Of a DNA stretch of 64,000 bases, positions 1 through 9,881 are shown piece by piece; position 1 is the first letter of the stretch, and each line of letters starts with the position of its first letter. Made by a program: the position numbers and the translations under genes. Source of the DNA: an uncultured Alphaproteobacteria bacterium (GTDB taxonomy: Bacteria > Pseudomonadota > Alphaproteobacteria > Rhizobiales > Aestuariivirgaceae); contig CALMUW010000087.1 of the NCBI GenBank assembly GCA_937872985.1, positions 1-64,000 of the forward strand, read 5' to 3'. The notes below the pieces were generated by a model, which was not told where the DNA came from, did no database searches, and saw only the letters and a list, made by a program, of their open reading frames with translations.

Positions 1-241
1 CGGCCTCGGCGCCGAGCGGGCCCCCCCCCCGGCGGCCGGGGGCGGGGGCCGCGCCGTGCCCGCCCCGGGGAGGGAGCGCAAAGAGAGGCCGGGAACCCGC
101 CACAACGGCGCTCACCACCATGAATACCAATGCCACCACATCGCGCATTGCGCCTAACCCCGTCGGCACAGCCGAATCACCCATGCGGCAGACTACAGAC
201 TATGACCCTGCTTGGGAATCAGGAGAGACTTCCCCAATGCA

Positions 242-271
242 CAGGGCCGGCCCCATGCGGGACCGGCCCTG
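242..271 (-). terminator. Terminator-like hairpin after the aminotransferase gene
   Basis: A perfect 9-bp inverted repeat (CAGGGCCGG at 242-250 and CCGGCCCTG at 263-271), extendable by CCC/GGG, lies 22 nt past the aminotransferase stop. There is no clear T-run on the minus strand, so it may be a hairpin stabiliser rather than a true intrinsic terminator. Upstream of it, 1-241 holds no supported gene; bases 19-60 are long C and G runs of poor information content. Confidence 0.5.
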
Positions 272-292
272 ATTTGCCATCACCCGAAGAGC

Positions 293-1645
293 TTACGATA
301 CCGACTTCAGCACCTTGGGCATGATGTGGGTGAAGATCTCATCGATCTGGTTCTCGCTGATGATGAGGGGCGGCGACATGGCGATGCTGTCGCCCATGAT
401 GCGCATCATGAAGCCGTAATCATGGAAGGCATTCTCCATGGCCTGATAGGTGCGCAGGCCGGGCTTGCCATCCATGGGCTTGAGGTCGATGCCCGCCACC
501 AGACCGATGGTGCGGATGTCCTCCACCAGCGGGTGGCCCTGCAGCGTCATGGCGGCATCGGCCCAGACCGATTCCAGCTTGGCGGCGCGCTCGAAGAGCT
601 TCTCGTCGCGGTAGACATCGAGGGTCGCCAGACCCGCCGCCGCCGCCACCGGATGACCGGAGTAGGTATAGCCATGGAAGAGTTCATGGACGTGGTCCGG
701 GCCCTGCATGAAGGCATCATAAATGCCCTGACGCACCACCACGCCGCCCATGGGGATGGTGCCGTTGGTGACGCCCTTGGCGAAGGTGATGATATCCGGC
801 ACGACGCCGAAGCGCTCTGCCGAGAAGGCGGCCCCGAGGCGGCCGAAGCCGGTGATGACCTCGTCGAAGATCAAGAGGATGCCGTGCCTGGTGCAGAGTT
901 CGCGGAGCCGCTTCAGATAGCCCTTGGGCGGCGGCAGGGCACCGGTTGACCCCGCCATGGGTTCAACGATGACGGCGGCGATGGTGGAGGCGTCGTGCAG
1001 GGTCACCAGCCGTTCGAGATCGTCGGCCAGGTGGGCGCCCCATTCCGGCTCGCCCCTGGAGAAGGCCTGCTCGGCCCGGTTATAGGTGTGGGGCAGATGG
1101 TCCACGCCGGCGAGATAGGCGCCGAACATCTTGCGGTTGGCGGTCATGCCGCCCACCGAGGTGCCGCCGAAATTGACGCCGTGATAGCCGCGCTCGCGCC
1201 CGATGAGGCGGGTGCGGCCGCCGTTGCCGGTGAGGCGCTGATAGGCGAGCGCGATCTTCAGCGCCGTGTCAGCCGCCTCCGAGCCGGAGTTGCAGAAGAA
1301 GACGTGATTGAGGTCGCCCGGCGCCAGCATGGCAATGCGCGAGGCAAGCTGGAAGACCTTGGGATGGCCATATTGGAAGGTGGGCGCGAAGTCCAGTTCG
1401 GCCACCGAGTCCTGAATGGCGGTGACGATGTGATCGCGGCAGTGGCCGGCGTTGACGCACCACAGGCCGGCGGCGGCGTCCATGACCGGCTTGCCCTCGA
1501 GGTCGTAGTAATACATGTCCTTGGCGCGGGAAATCATGCGCGGGCGGCGCTTGAAGGCGCGGTTGGGGGTGAAGCCCATCCAGAACTGTTCGAGATTGTT
1601 GGGCGAGGCGTCCCAGGCGCCCGTGGTCTTCTTCGGCTTGTCCAT
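293..1645 (-). CDS. Omega-amino acid--pyruvate type class III aminotransferase
   Basis: PLP-dependent cytosolic transaminase, 450 aa, full length for the family. It probably moves the amino group of an omega-amino acid such as beta-alanine, or of an amine, to pyruvate. The PLP lysine is K290 in FAKG, the cofactor-binding aspartate is D261 in FDEV, and a GSEA loop lies at 121-124. The GYHGVN then GGTS block (153-163) and the HLPHT motif near 183 match the beta-alanine:pyruvate subgroup. The ATG at 1645 has GGAGA 8 nt upstream. It is transcribed alone, divergent from the SIMPL gene, so context does not identify the substrate; beta-alanine is inferred from family resemblance only. Confidence 0.9.
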   Translation of the reverse strand: MDKPKKTTGAWDASPNNLEQFWMGFTPNRAFKRRPRMISRAKDMYYYDLEGKPVMDAAAGLWCVNAGHCRDHIVTAIQDSVAELDFAPTFQYGHPKVFQLASRIAMLAPGDLNHVFFCNSGSEAADTALKIALAYQRLTGNGGRTRLIGRERGYHGVNFGGTSVGGMTANRKMFGAYLAGVDHLPHTYNRAEQAFSRGEPEWGAHLADDLERLVTLHDASTIAAVIVEPMAGSTGALPPPKGYLKRLRELCTRHGILLIFDEVITGFGRLGAAFSAERFGVVPDIITFAKGVTNGTIPMGGVVVRQGIYDAFMQGPDHVHELFHGYTYSGHPVAAAAGLATLDVYRDEKLFERAAKLESVWADAAMTLQGHPLVEDIRTIGLVAGIDLKPMDGKPGLRTYQAMENAFHDYGFMMRIMGDSIAMSPPLIISENQIDEIFTHIMPKVLKSVS

Positions 1646-1824
1646 GCGTCAGGTCTCCGGTGGGTGGTAGGTTTGCATGTAGCAGAGGGGGCGGCCAGGC
1701 AACATACCCAGACTCGGGCGAAGCCTTGCGCCAGTTGATTTTGCGGGGGCAGAGGGTGATTGGCCGCAAAGCCACCACAATGGCATCGCAGCATCACGGG
1801 CGATCACAGAAGCGGGAGAGACCC

Positions 1825-2553
1825 ATGCCGTCGCTTGCCAATATCATTGCCGGGGGACTGATCGGGTTGGGCGTGGCCTCGGGCGGCTTTCTGGCGGGCG
1901 AGGGTCTGGTCAAGAGCCGCCTCGGCTTTCGCACCGTGACGGTGAAGGGTCTGGCCGAGCGCGAGGTCAAGGCCGATCTCGGTTTCTGGCCGGTGCGCTT
2001 TGTGGCCACCGGGGCCAGCCTGGAGGAATCGCGGGCCCGGCTTGAAACCTCGGAAACGGCGGTGAAGGGCTTCCTCGCCGCCCAGGGTTTCGATGCCCAG
2101 AGCTTCCAGGTGCAGAACATTCAGGTGGAGGACCGGGCGGCGGGCTACAACAGCGGCGGGGTGCCGCCGGAGAGCCGCTTCGTCCTGACCGAGGACCTGC
2201 TGGTGAAATCAACCGAGGTGGACAAGCTGGCCTCGGCCTCGCGCATGGTGGGCGATCTCCTGAAGGCGGGCGTGGTGTTTTCGGCCGATGCCTATAACGC
2301 CGGGCCGTCCTTCATCTTCACCCGGGTCAATGACCTCAAGGGCGAGATGCTGACCGAGGCCACGGGCCGGGCCAAGGAGGCGGCGCAGAAATTCGCCGCC
2401 GAGTCCGGGGCCCGGGTGGGCGACATCCAGAACGCCAATCAGGGCCTGATCGAGATCAAGCCGGCGGTGGAGATTCCCAACGACCGGCCGGAAAAGCAGA
2501 TCATGAAGACGGTGCGCGTGGTCACCACCATCACCTATTTCCTGAACGACTGA
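1825..2553 (+). CDS. SIMPL (DUF541) domain protein
   Basis: 242-aa protein of the SIMPL/DUF541 family. Residues about 5-25 form one hydrophobic segment (signal anchor), so the rest should be periplasmic. The family signature is visible: VTVKGLAEREVKADLG at about 39-54, then the long alternating strand/helix SIMPL body ending in VRVVTTITYFL. The ATG at 1825 was chosen because it has a GGGAGA SD 6 nt upstream and starts directly before the membrane segment; the upstream in-frame extension has no family features. Function is not established for most members; some are linked to oxidative-stress tolerance. It is convergent with the SGNH hydrolase gene, with 2 bp between the stops. Confidence 0.85.
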   Translation: MPSLANIIAGGLIGLGVASGGFLAGEGLVKSRLGFRTVTVKGLAEREVKADLGFWPVRFVATGASLEESRARLETSETAVKGFLAAQGFDAQSFQVQNIQVEDRAAGYNSGGVPPESRFVLTEDLLVKSTEVDKLASASRMVGDLLKAGVVFSADAYNAGPSFIFTRVNDLKGEMLTEATGRAKEAAQKFAAESGARVGDIQNANQGLIEIKPAVEIPNDRPEKQIMKTVRVVTTITYFLND

Positions 2554-2555
2554 GT

Positions 2556-4556
2556 TCAGTCCTGCCCGCCGTCGATGGCCGCGCGCACGCTGTCGCGGAT
2601 GTCGAGCAGGATGGCGTCAGCCATGGCGGCATTGCCCTCGGCGGTGGGGTGCATGGCGCCCGCCGTCTCGCTGAAGGATGAGGCGGAGGCCTGATCGTCC
2701 ACCTGGCCGCCCCTGGTCATGACCTTCTCGTTCACCGTCATATAGGCGTCGTTCATGGTGCGCACCCAGCGCTGGCGCAGGGCATAGGGCCAGTTCTCGG
2801 TGGAAGGATTATAGGGCCGCCAGTCGCGCGCCTTGCCGGAGAGCGAGGTTTCACAGGTGGCGGTGGCGCGGGCCGCCTTGCCCATGCAGGGGATCATCAG
2901 CGTTTCCGCCGGATCATCGGCATATTGCTTGTTCTGGGCGCAGAAGCCGTGGCCCTGGAAGGGCTTGCCGGTGTAGGCGCGGGCCGCAAAGGTCCAGCCG
3001 TGGTCGCCCGCCAGTTCGCCCATGCGCTGGTGCAGGTTGGCCAGTTGCTCGTGCGCGGCCTGCAGGCGCGGGCCCGTGATGGCAAGCCAGGAGGAAAAGA
3101 CATCGAGCGACTGGTTGGCGGGATAGAGGTCCTCGTCGCCACCCTCCTGGCGCGGGGCGGCACAGATGTTGCCGGTCTCGTCCACCAGAATGTCGGGATA
3201 GGCGGTGAGAATCACGCGCGAGGGATCAAAGGTGTTGTCGGCCCCCTGCAGGGGCACGCCCACCTCCAGCGCCCTGGCCAGGCGGGCATAGGCCCCGGGC
3301 AGGATGTTCTTCATGTTGGCGGCAAATTTCCTGGGCGAGACGGTGGCACCAAGATAGGCGGCGATGGTGACCGAGGTGGTATCGCGCAGGGTGACCCAGG
3401 CGACCAGGTTGGAAAAGCCGATGTCGTTGCCGCCCACGGACAGAAAGACGAAATCCACGGTGCGGCGGAAATTGCCGCCGGGGCAGGTCCAGAAACCCTT
3501 CTTCTGCCTGGGCTTGTCGCGGCACAAGTCCTTCAGCAGGCGGTAGATCTCGGCGTCGCGCTTGCCGCCGGAGAGCGAGGCCGAGGCCGCAACCCCCGCC
3601 GGCGCATTGGGCGTGGCCATGCGGGTCACATAGGTTTGCGGACCGAGGATGCCTTCATCCACCGCGGCCCCCGAGCAGGCATAGCCCAGGAAGGTAACGG
3701 CGCTTTGCGGATTCTCGATCGCGATCTGCAAGGCGGCGCGCAACTGGTGGCCATAGAGCGAGCGGTGGCAATCCTCATCGAGCCAGCGGGCCGAGCCCGT
3801 GGCATCGTTGACGGCGCGGGCCGGATAGAGATTGCGGCTGCGGCGCGCGTCCGAGAAGGCCACGGGGCGGTCGGGGTTGCCCTCGCCCGAGGCGAAGCTG
3901 TCGCCCAGCCCGACGATGAGCAGGTCCTTCACCCTGGCCTCGGTGGTGACGGGCGCCTCGCCCGGCACGTTGACCGAGATGGTGGCACCCTGCGGCCAGG
4001 GCAGCACGGCGGAGATCGGCTGGTCACAGGGAGCGGTGACGGCAGCGCCATCGCCCACATGCCACTCGCAGTTCAACTCGCGCAGCAGGCCTTCCGCCCC
4101 CAGCGGACGCAGGCGGATCTCCACCGCATGGCCCTGGGGCGTCACATAGGCGTCGATGCCGCCACAGGCGGAATGGGTGCGCGATTTCGCATCCCAGCAC
4201 AGGTCGCCAACCCTGGCGGCCCAGCCGCGCCAGTCATAGGTGGGCTTGGGCTGGCGGGTGAAGGTGACGTGGCGGTCGTTCAGCACATGCTCGGTGCCGA
4301 GCACGGCGGTGGTGGCGGCCAGTTGCTCGCGCTGCTCGCCTTTGCTGACCTGGCCCAGCACCGCCTGATATTGCCGCCAGGCATTTTCATGGAGCTTGAA
4401 GGTGGCGGGATCGGCAAATAGACGGAAGCGGTTCGTGACCTTCCACTCGATCTGCACGTTGCTGGCATTCAGCGTCTGGGCCGCCAGGGGCGCGGCGTTG
4501 GCCAGCCCCAGCACAAGCCCGAGAAGCGGCAGCAAAAGGCGGAAATTCCTCAACAA
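2556..4556 (-). CDS. Secreted SGNH/GDSL-family hydrolase
   Basis: About 666-aa exported esterase/lipase-like protein. From the TTG at 4556 it begins with a hydrophobic signal sequence (residues 5-27, cleavage near AAQ). The SGNH blocks are present: GLGDSFASGEG with the catalytic serine at about 220, GGND with the oxyanion Asn at about 377, and HPTAEG near 625-635 with the catalytic His. About 190 residues of unassigned N-terminal domain precede the hydrolase core. No ATG lies near the signal peptide; TTG 4556 has GGGAGAG 4 nt upstream, and a second TTG follows at once. The open frame continues to 5087 but that part is antisense to groES and is not real. The substrate is unknown; several cysteines suggest disulfides. 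Confidence 0.82.
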   Translation of the reverse strand: MLRNFRLLLPLLGLVLGLANAAPLAAQTLNASNVQIEWKVTNRFRLFADPATFKLHENAWRQYQAVLGQVSKGEQREQLAATTAVLGTEHVLNDRHVTFTRQPKPTYDWRGWAARVGDLCWDAKSRTHSACGGIDAYVTPQGHAVEIRLRPLGAEGLLRELNCEWHVGDGAAVTAPCDQPISAVLPWPQGATISVNVPGEAPVTTEARVKDLLIVGLGDSFASGEGNPDRPVAFSDARRSRNLYPARAVNDATGSARWLDEDCHRSLYGHQLRAALQIAIENPQSAVTFLGYACSGAAVDEGILGPQTYVTRMATPNAPAGVAASASLSGGKRDAEIYRLLKDLCRDKPRQKKGFWTCPGGNFRRTVDFVFLSVGGNDIGFSNLVAWVTLRDTTSVTIAAYLGATVSPRKFAANMKNILPGAYARLARALEVGVPLQGADNTFDPSRVILTAYPDILVDETGNICAAPRQEGGDEDLYPANQSLDVFSSWLAITGPRLQAAHEQLANLHQRMGELAGDHGWTFAARAYTGKPFQGHGFCAQNKQYADDPAETLMIPCMGKAARATATCETSLSGKARDWRPYNPSTENWPYALRQRWVRTMNDAYMTVNEKVMTRGGQVDDQASASSFSETAGAMHPTAEGNAAMADAILLDIRDSVRAAIDGGQD

Positions 4557-4644
4557 ATCACTCTCCCGTCGACAATGCGGCGGTTGTGGCCGCAGATCGG
4601 TGCGAAATTGCGGCAGGAATTCGGATTTTAACCATAGCGCCCCC

Positions 4645-4673
4645 TTGACGCCCCGCGGCCCCGCCCCTATTTC
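4645..4673 (+). promoter_or_regulatory. groESL promoter
   Basis: TTGACG (4645-4650), a 17-nt spacer and TATTTC (4668-4673), with CCTATTT overlapping the -10. It fits both a vegetative promoter and the alphaproteobacterial RpoH pattern (CTTGA ... CTATTT). Predicted transcription start is about 4680, which places the CIRCE operator in the early transcribed region. Confidence 0.7.
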
Positions 4674-4684
4674 ACCGGCAGCTG

Positions 4685-4711
4685 TTAGCACTCCCCCTCG
4701 GGGACTGCCAG
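4685..4711 (+). promoter_or_regulatory. CIRCE operator (HrcA binding site) of groESL
   Basis: TTAGCACTC at 4685-4693 matches the CIRCE left arm 9 of 9; after exactly 9 nt, GACTGCCAG at 4703-4711 matches the right arm GAGTGCTAA at 6 of 9. Position just downstream of the -10 and upstream of groES is canonical for HrcA repression. hrcA itself is not in the window. Confidence 0.85.
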
Positions 4712-4778
4712 CACGGCGGGAAGCCCCAGGGGCTCCGCTGGTTTTAAGCCAAATCAACAGGTTACGAGGAGTTATCGC

Positions 4779-6785
<2,007 letters not shown>

Positions 6786-6790
<5 letters not shown>

Positions 6791-6818
6791 CCGGTGGCGA
6801 CACCGGGGTTTTTGTTTT
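6786..6818 (+). terminator. Intrinsic terminator of groESL
   Basis: Stem CCCCGGTG (6789-6796), loop GCGA, CACCGGGG (6801-6808), extended by AAA/TTT, then TTTTTGTTTT. A strong rho-independent terminator 30 nt past the groEL stop. Confidence 0.92.
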
Positions 6819-6838
6819 GCCGCCCATCACCTGAACTG

Positions 6839-6864
6839 GCTTGATGGGCCAAGGTCCATCAAGC
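6839..6864. other. Inverted repeat between the groEL 3' repeats
   Basis: GCTTGATGG (6839-6847) and CCATCAAGC (6856-6864) form a perfect 9-bp inverted repeat around an 8-nt centre; it continues inward with one mismatch. It lies directly before repeat copy 2 and may mark the duplication junction. Confidence 0.6.
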
Positions 6865-6865
6865 T

Positions 6866-6914
6866 GGCGGCATGGACTTCTGATCCGGCCAGCAAACGCT
6901 GTGTATGCGAAACC
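6866..6914 (+). repeat. 49-bp direct repeat, copy 2 (orphan groEL 3' end)
   Basis: Repeats the last groEL codons, stop and following 31 nt, without any upstream groEL coding sequence. It is followed by a decayed hairpin (CCATGGCA, loop ACAA, TGCCGGGG, two mismatches; about 6913-6932) and GGTTTTGTTT, which resembles a degraded version of the groESL terminator. This indicates a duplicated or recombined groEL terminus. Confidence 0.9.
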
Positions 6915-6956
6915 ATGGCAACAATGCCGGGGTTTTGTTTCAGCGAACCCTGCCGC

Positions 6957-7403
6957 CTATTCGGCCGGCGGCGCGGTTTCGACCAGGGCCGCAAGCTGGC
7001 GCAGGGAATCCTGCCAGCCGAGGTAGCACATCTCCAAGGGGATGGCATCCGGCAGGTTCGCCTGGGTGATGCGCACCTCCGTGCCGCAGGACACCTCCAT
7101 CAGTTCCACGGTGGTGGTCATGATGCCCGGCATGTTGGGATCCTCGAACTGGTCGGTGTAGCTGACCTTGCGGTTCGGGATGAGCTCGGTAAACTTGCCG
7201 CCGAAGGCATGTTCCTGACCATTGGCAAAGTTGGTGAACTTCATCCGGTAGGTGCCGTCCTGCACCGGGTTGAACTCATGCACGGTGCAGGTGAAGCCGT
7301 CAGGCGGCAACCACTTGGCCTGGGCCGCGGCATCGGTAAAGGCGCGATACACCCGTTCCGGCGGCGCTTTGAGAACGCGATGCAGAGTCACAGTGTTTCC
7401 CAT
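6957..7403 (-). CDS. SRPBCC (AHSA1/START-like) domain protein
   Basis: 148-aa protein of the Activator of Hsp90 ATPase homologue 1-like family. The N-terminal pattern V-L-APPERVYRAFTD and KWLPP at 11-36 is typical; the C-terminal helix ends in LGWQDSLRQLAALVE. Members are small cytosolic barrels that may bind hydrophobic ligands; the function of this one is unknown. The ATG at 7403 follows GGAGG with a 5-nt spacer, better than the in-frame ATG at 7415. It is transcribed on its own or with the DUF1428 gene 199 bp upstream. Confidence 0.88.
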   Translation of the reverse strand: MGNTVTLHRVLKAPPERVYRAFTDAAAQAKWLPPDGFTCTVHEFNPVQDGTYRMKFTNFANGQEHAFGGKFTELIPNRKVSYTDQFEDPNMPGIMTTTVELMEVSCGTEVRITQANLPDAIPLEMCYLGWQDSLRQLAALVETAPPAE

Positions 7404-7602
7404 GGTAACCTCCATTGTCAGAGTGCCGGGCCGCCCTGGCCCTGTGATGGCAGCGCGCACGGCCCCGCACCATCAGTTGGCGATGTCTGCGCCGCGTTCC
7501 ACGACATGATGGAAGCCGCCATGGCCGCCACCGGAGTGATGGCCTTTGGCCATGGCGAATTCCTTCCGGTCAAGGTGAACGGGGCGAAGGTCCTGCCGGC
7601 CG

Positions 7603-7956
7603 TCAGAATTCCATGATCTTGTCGAAGCCGCCATAGATCATGCGCTTGCCGTCGAAGGGCATGGGATTCTTGTCGGGCTGCATGGCAGGGTCGTTCTGCA
7701 TCCTGCCCCATGCCTCATCGCGTTCTGCCTTCGACGGCCATTCAACGAAGCCCAGGACCACGGCTTCACCGGCAGTGCGTTTTACCGCCAGCGGAAAGGA
7801 CGTGAGCTTGCCGTCCGGCACATCGCTTTCCCAGCTTTCCACTGTGCGGATGGCACCATATTCTTTGAACAGCGGATCCATCTTTTGGCAAAATTCCTCA
7901 TAGGCGGCGCGCTGGTCCTTGGGCACCGCTGAGACGAAAAAGTCGAAGTAGGTCAT
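7603..7956 (-). CDS. DUF1428 family protein
   Basis: 117-aa protein of the DUF1428 (YbaA-like) family, full length. It begins MTYFDFFVSAVPK and contains the conserved W-D-VPDG segment (about 42-49), a V-L-GF-EWPSKAERD block and the C-terminal PFDGKRMIYGGF motif. Members are cytosolic with a dimeric ferredoxin-like fold; no reaction is known. The gene lies upstream of the SRPBCC gene on the same strand; in other bacteria these two families are often neighbours, which suggests a shared but unknown role. Confidence 0.9.
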   Translation of the reverse strand: MTYFDFFVSAVPKDQRAAYEEFCQKMDPLFKEYGAIRTVESWESDVPDGKLTSFPLAVKRTAGEAVVLGFVEWPSKAERDEAWGRMQNDPAMQPDKNPMPFDGKRMIYGGFDKIMEF

Positions 7957-8186
7957 GATCGGCCTCCTGACATGAGCCGTCCGCTCAAATCCTCCGGCGC
8001 GGGCCGGCGGTTCTATGGCAAGGTGTAGGGGTTCAACGTGCCCATCGGTGAAAAGTTCCGCCTGCGCATGGCTTGGTGATCAGCACCTGGGCGCCACCAG
8101 CGAGAAGAGGCGCCCGGCAAAAGCCGTGGCCTCGTCCTCATCCCCACCGGGGTTCTGGTTTATCTGAAATGATCGTATCATGAGTC

Positions 8187-8672
8187 ATGCAGACAAGATC
8201 TGTGATGGCTTTGCTTTGTGGGTTGAGCGGCGCGCTGGCGGTGACGTGCGTCCAGGCGGCGGAGATTGCTCACCCCCTGGGCTGTGACATCAAAGGGAAC
8301 GTGGGCGCGAAAAACAATCTGTTCTATGTTCCCGGCCATCCCCGCTACCACATGGTCAAGATCAATCGCACCGGCGAACGCTGGTTCTGTTCAGAAGGCG
8401 ACGCTCTTGCGGCGGGTTGGAAGCCGGCCGGTTCCCTGACCGGACGCGCTGATTCTTCAACCGCGAAACAGCACACTTGCGCGCCCTCTCCGGATGCCCC
8501 ACCGGGCTGTGCCATCAAGGGTAATATAAACTCGAAAAAGCAACGCATCTATCATGTGCCCTGTTCGGGCCATTACCCGGTGACGGAAATCCGCACCGAA
8601 AGAGGCGAGCGCTGGTTTTGCTCCGAGGACGAGGCCAGATCAGCGGGTTGGCGAGCCCCTCGCGGAAGATGA
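8187..8672 (+). CDS. Exported protein with two tandem sunset-like domains
   Basis: 161-aa protein with a signal peptide (hydrophobic 7-22, likely cleavage after VQA at about 24). The mature part has two copies of the same unit: CDIKGN ... YVPGHPRYH ... GERWFCSEGDALAAGW (about 33-79) and CAIKGN ... YHVPCSGHY ... GERWFCSEDEARSAGW (about 108-156). The unit resembles the small domain found after thermonuclease domains and in ExoI-like proteins (named sunset in some databases), but there is no nuclease here. Repeat 2 carries a Cys in place of the first Gly of VPG. Start ATG 8187 has no strong SD. Convergent with the next gene, the stops touching at 8672/8673. Function unknown. Confidence 0.75.
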   Translation: MQTRSVMALLCGLSGALAVTCVQAAEIAHPLGCDIKGNVGAKNNLFYVPGHPRYHMVKINRTGERWFCSEGDALAAGWKPAGSLTGRADSSTAKQHTCAPSPDAPPGCAIKGNINSKKQRIYHVPCSGHYPVTEIRTERGERWFCSEDEARSAGWRAPRGR

Positions 8673-8954
8673 TTACAAACGGTGCCGGGCCTTGCGGATT
8701 GGCGTGAAGGTCCACCAGTCCCTGGCCTCGCCGGCTCTGGCCTGATGGATGGCGGCGGCGAAGACATCCCAGACGCAGGGGTCGTGGCGCGTGTTGGTGA
8801 GGATTTGCAGGCGGGCATAAAGCTCGTCGGCATCGGCGCGGGCCAGTTGGGCGCGTGAGGTGATGCCCAGCGTGGCGAAGTCGCGCAACATGGCGGGGCC
8901 GACATTGCGCAGGCCCTTCAGGTCATTTGCGGCAGCACGGGCAGGCTTGGTCAT
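8673..8954 (-). CDS. Helix-hairpin-helix protein of the Cdd1 family
   Basis: 93-aa protein matching the small Cdd1 (pathogenicity locus / mitomycin-resistance-like) family. The helix-hairpin-helix motif is LKGLRNVGPAMLRDFATLGI at about 12-31, followed by the family block A-ELYARLQ and RHDPCVWDVFAAAIHQA (about 56-73). HhH motifs usually contact DNA backbones; a direct role of this family is not established. ATG start at 8954. It stands alone between the sunset-like gene (convergent) and the fumarylacetoacetase-family gene 74 bp downstream on the same strand. Confidence 0.85.
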   Translation of the reverse strand: MTKPARAAANDLKGLRNVGPAMLRDFATLGITSRAQLARADADELYARLQILTNTRHDPCVWDVFAAAIHQARAGEARDWWTFTPIRKARHRL

Positions 8955-9027
8955 GGCACGTCTCCCGGCGCGAGACTACACCTCTCCCTGCCCTGCGCCA
9001 ATCACAAGCAGGCCCCCTGGCCCGCGT

Positions 9028-9876
9028 TCACGTCCGGTCGCGCGTGACCGTCTGGGCCTGCTCGCCCAGGCCGTCGCCGCCCAGAGTCACCTCATCACCC
9101 GGTTTCAGGAAGCGCGGCGGCCTGCGCGCCATGCCGACGCCGGGGGGCGTTCCGGTGGTGATGATGTCGCCGGGATGGAGCGTCATGAAGTGCGAGACAT
9201 AGGACACGATCTCCGCCACGCCGAAGACCATGGTGGCGGTGGAGCCCTGCTGCATGCGCTTGCCGTTCACCTCCAGCCAGAGGGACACCTTCTGCGGGTC
9301 GGGGATTTCATCTGATGTGGCAAGCCACGGTCCCACCGGGCCGAAGCTGTCATAGGACTTGCCCTTGGTCCATTGCCCGCCGCGCTCCACCTGAAAGGCG
9401 CGTTCGGAGACATCGTTCACCAGCACATAGCCCGCCACATGAGACAGGGCTGCCGTCTTCGCCACGTTCTTGGCCGTGGTGCCGATGACCAGGCCCAGTT
9501 CCACCTCCCAGTCGGTCTTCTGCGACCGGGGCGGCAGGGTGATGGCGTCATGCGGCCCCGAGAGACAGGAGACGGCCTTGGTGAAGATGATGGGCTCCCT
9601 GGGGATGGCCGCCCCCGTCTCTGCCGCATGGTCGGAATAATTGAGGCCGATGGCGATGAATTTCTGCGGGCGCGCCACCGGCGGGCCAAGGCGCGGTCTG
9701 CCCTTCACCAGCGGCAGGCTTTCGGGCTTCAGTTTTTTCAGCCGCGCCAGCCCGCGCGGGGAGAGAACGTCGCCCGCAATATCCGCCACCACGGCGGAGA
9801 GATCGCGGATGCGGCCACGGGCATCGAGCAGGCCGGGCTTCTCGCGGCCCTTCGGGCCATAGCGCAGCAGTTTCAT
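9028..9876 (-). CDS. Fumarylacetoacetate hydrolase family protein
   Basis: 282-aa enzyme of the FAH superfamily, which hydrolyses or decarboxylates 2-keto acids at a Mg2+ site. The core has FIAIGLNYSDHAAE at about 73-86, the metal ligands in DWEVELGLVIG (about 121-131) and NDVSERAFQ, and the C-terminal GDIITTGTPPGVG motif. An N-terminal about 60-residue lid domain is present, as in 2,4-diketo-3-deoxy-fuconate hydrolases and ureidoglycolate-lyase-like proteins. It lies 5 bp after lutC in an apparent lutA-lutB-lutC-FAH operon, so it may act on a hydroxy- or keto-acid feeding the same pathway. Exact substrate is not deducible. Confidence 0.88.
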   Translation of the reverse strand: MKLLRYGPKGREKPGLLDARGRIRDLSAVVADIAGDVLSPRGLARLKKLKPESLPLVKGRPRLGPPVARPQKFIAIGLNYSDHAAETGAAIPREPIIFTKAVSCLSGPHDAITLPPRSQKTDWEVELGLVIGTTAKNVAKTAALSHVAGYVLVNDVSERAFQVERGGQWTKGKSYDSFGPVGPWLATSDEIPDPQKVSLWLEVNGKRMQQGSTATMVFGVAEIVSYVSHFMTLHPGDIITTGTPPGVGMARRPPRFLKPGDEVTLGGDGLGEQAQTVTRDRT

Positions 9877-9881
9877 GGGGG

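Noticed and set aside
130-324. Small plus-strand frame at the window start
   Set aside because: Pro/Thr-rich, no SD and overlaps the aminotransferase 3' end and hairpin; no support.
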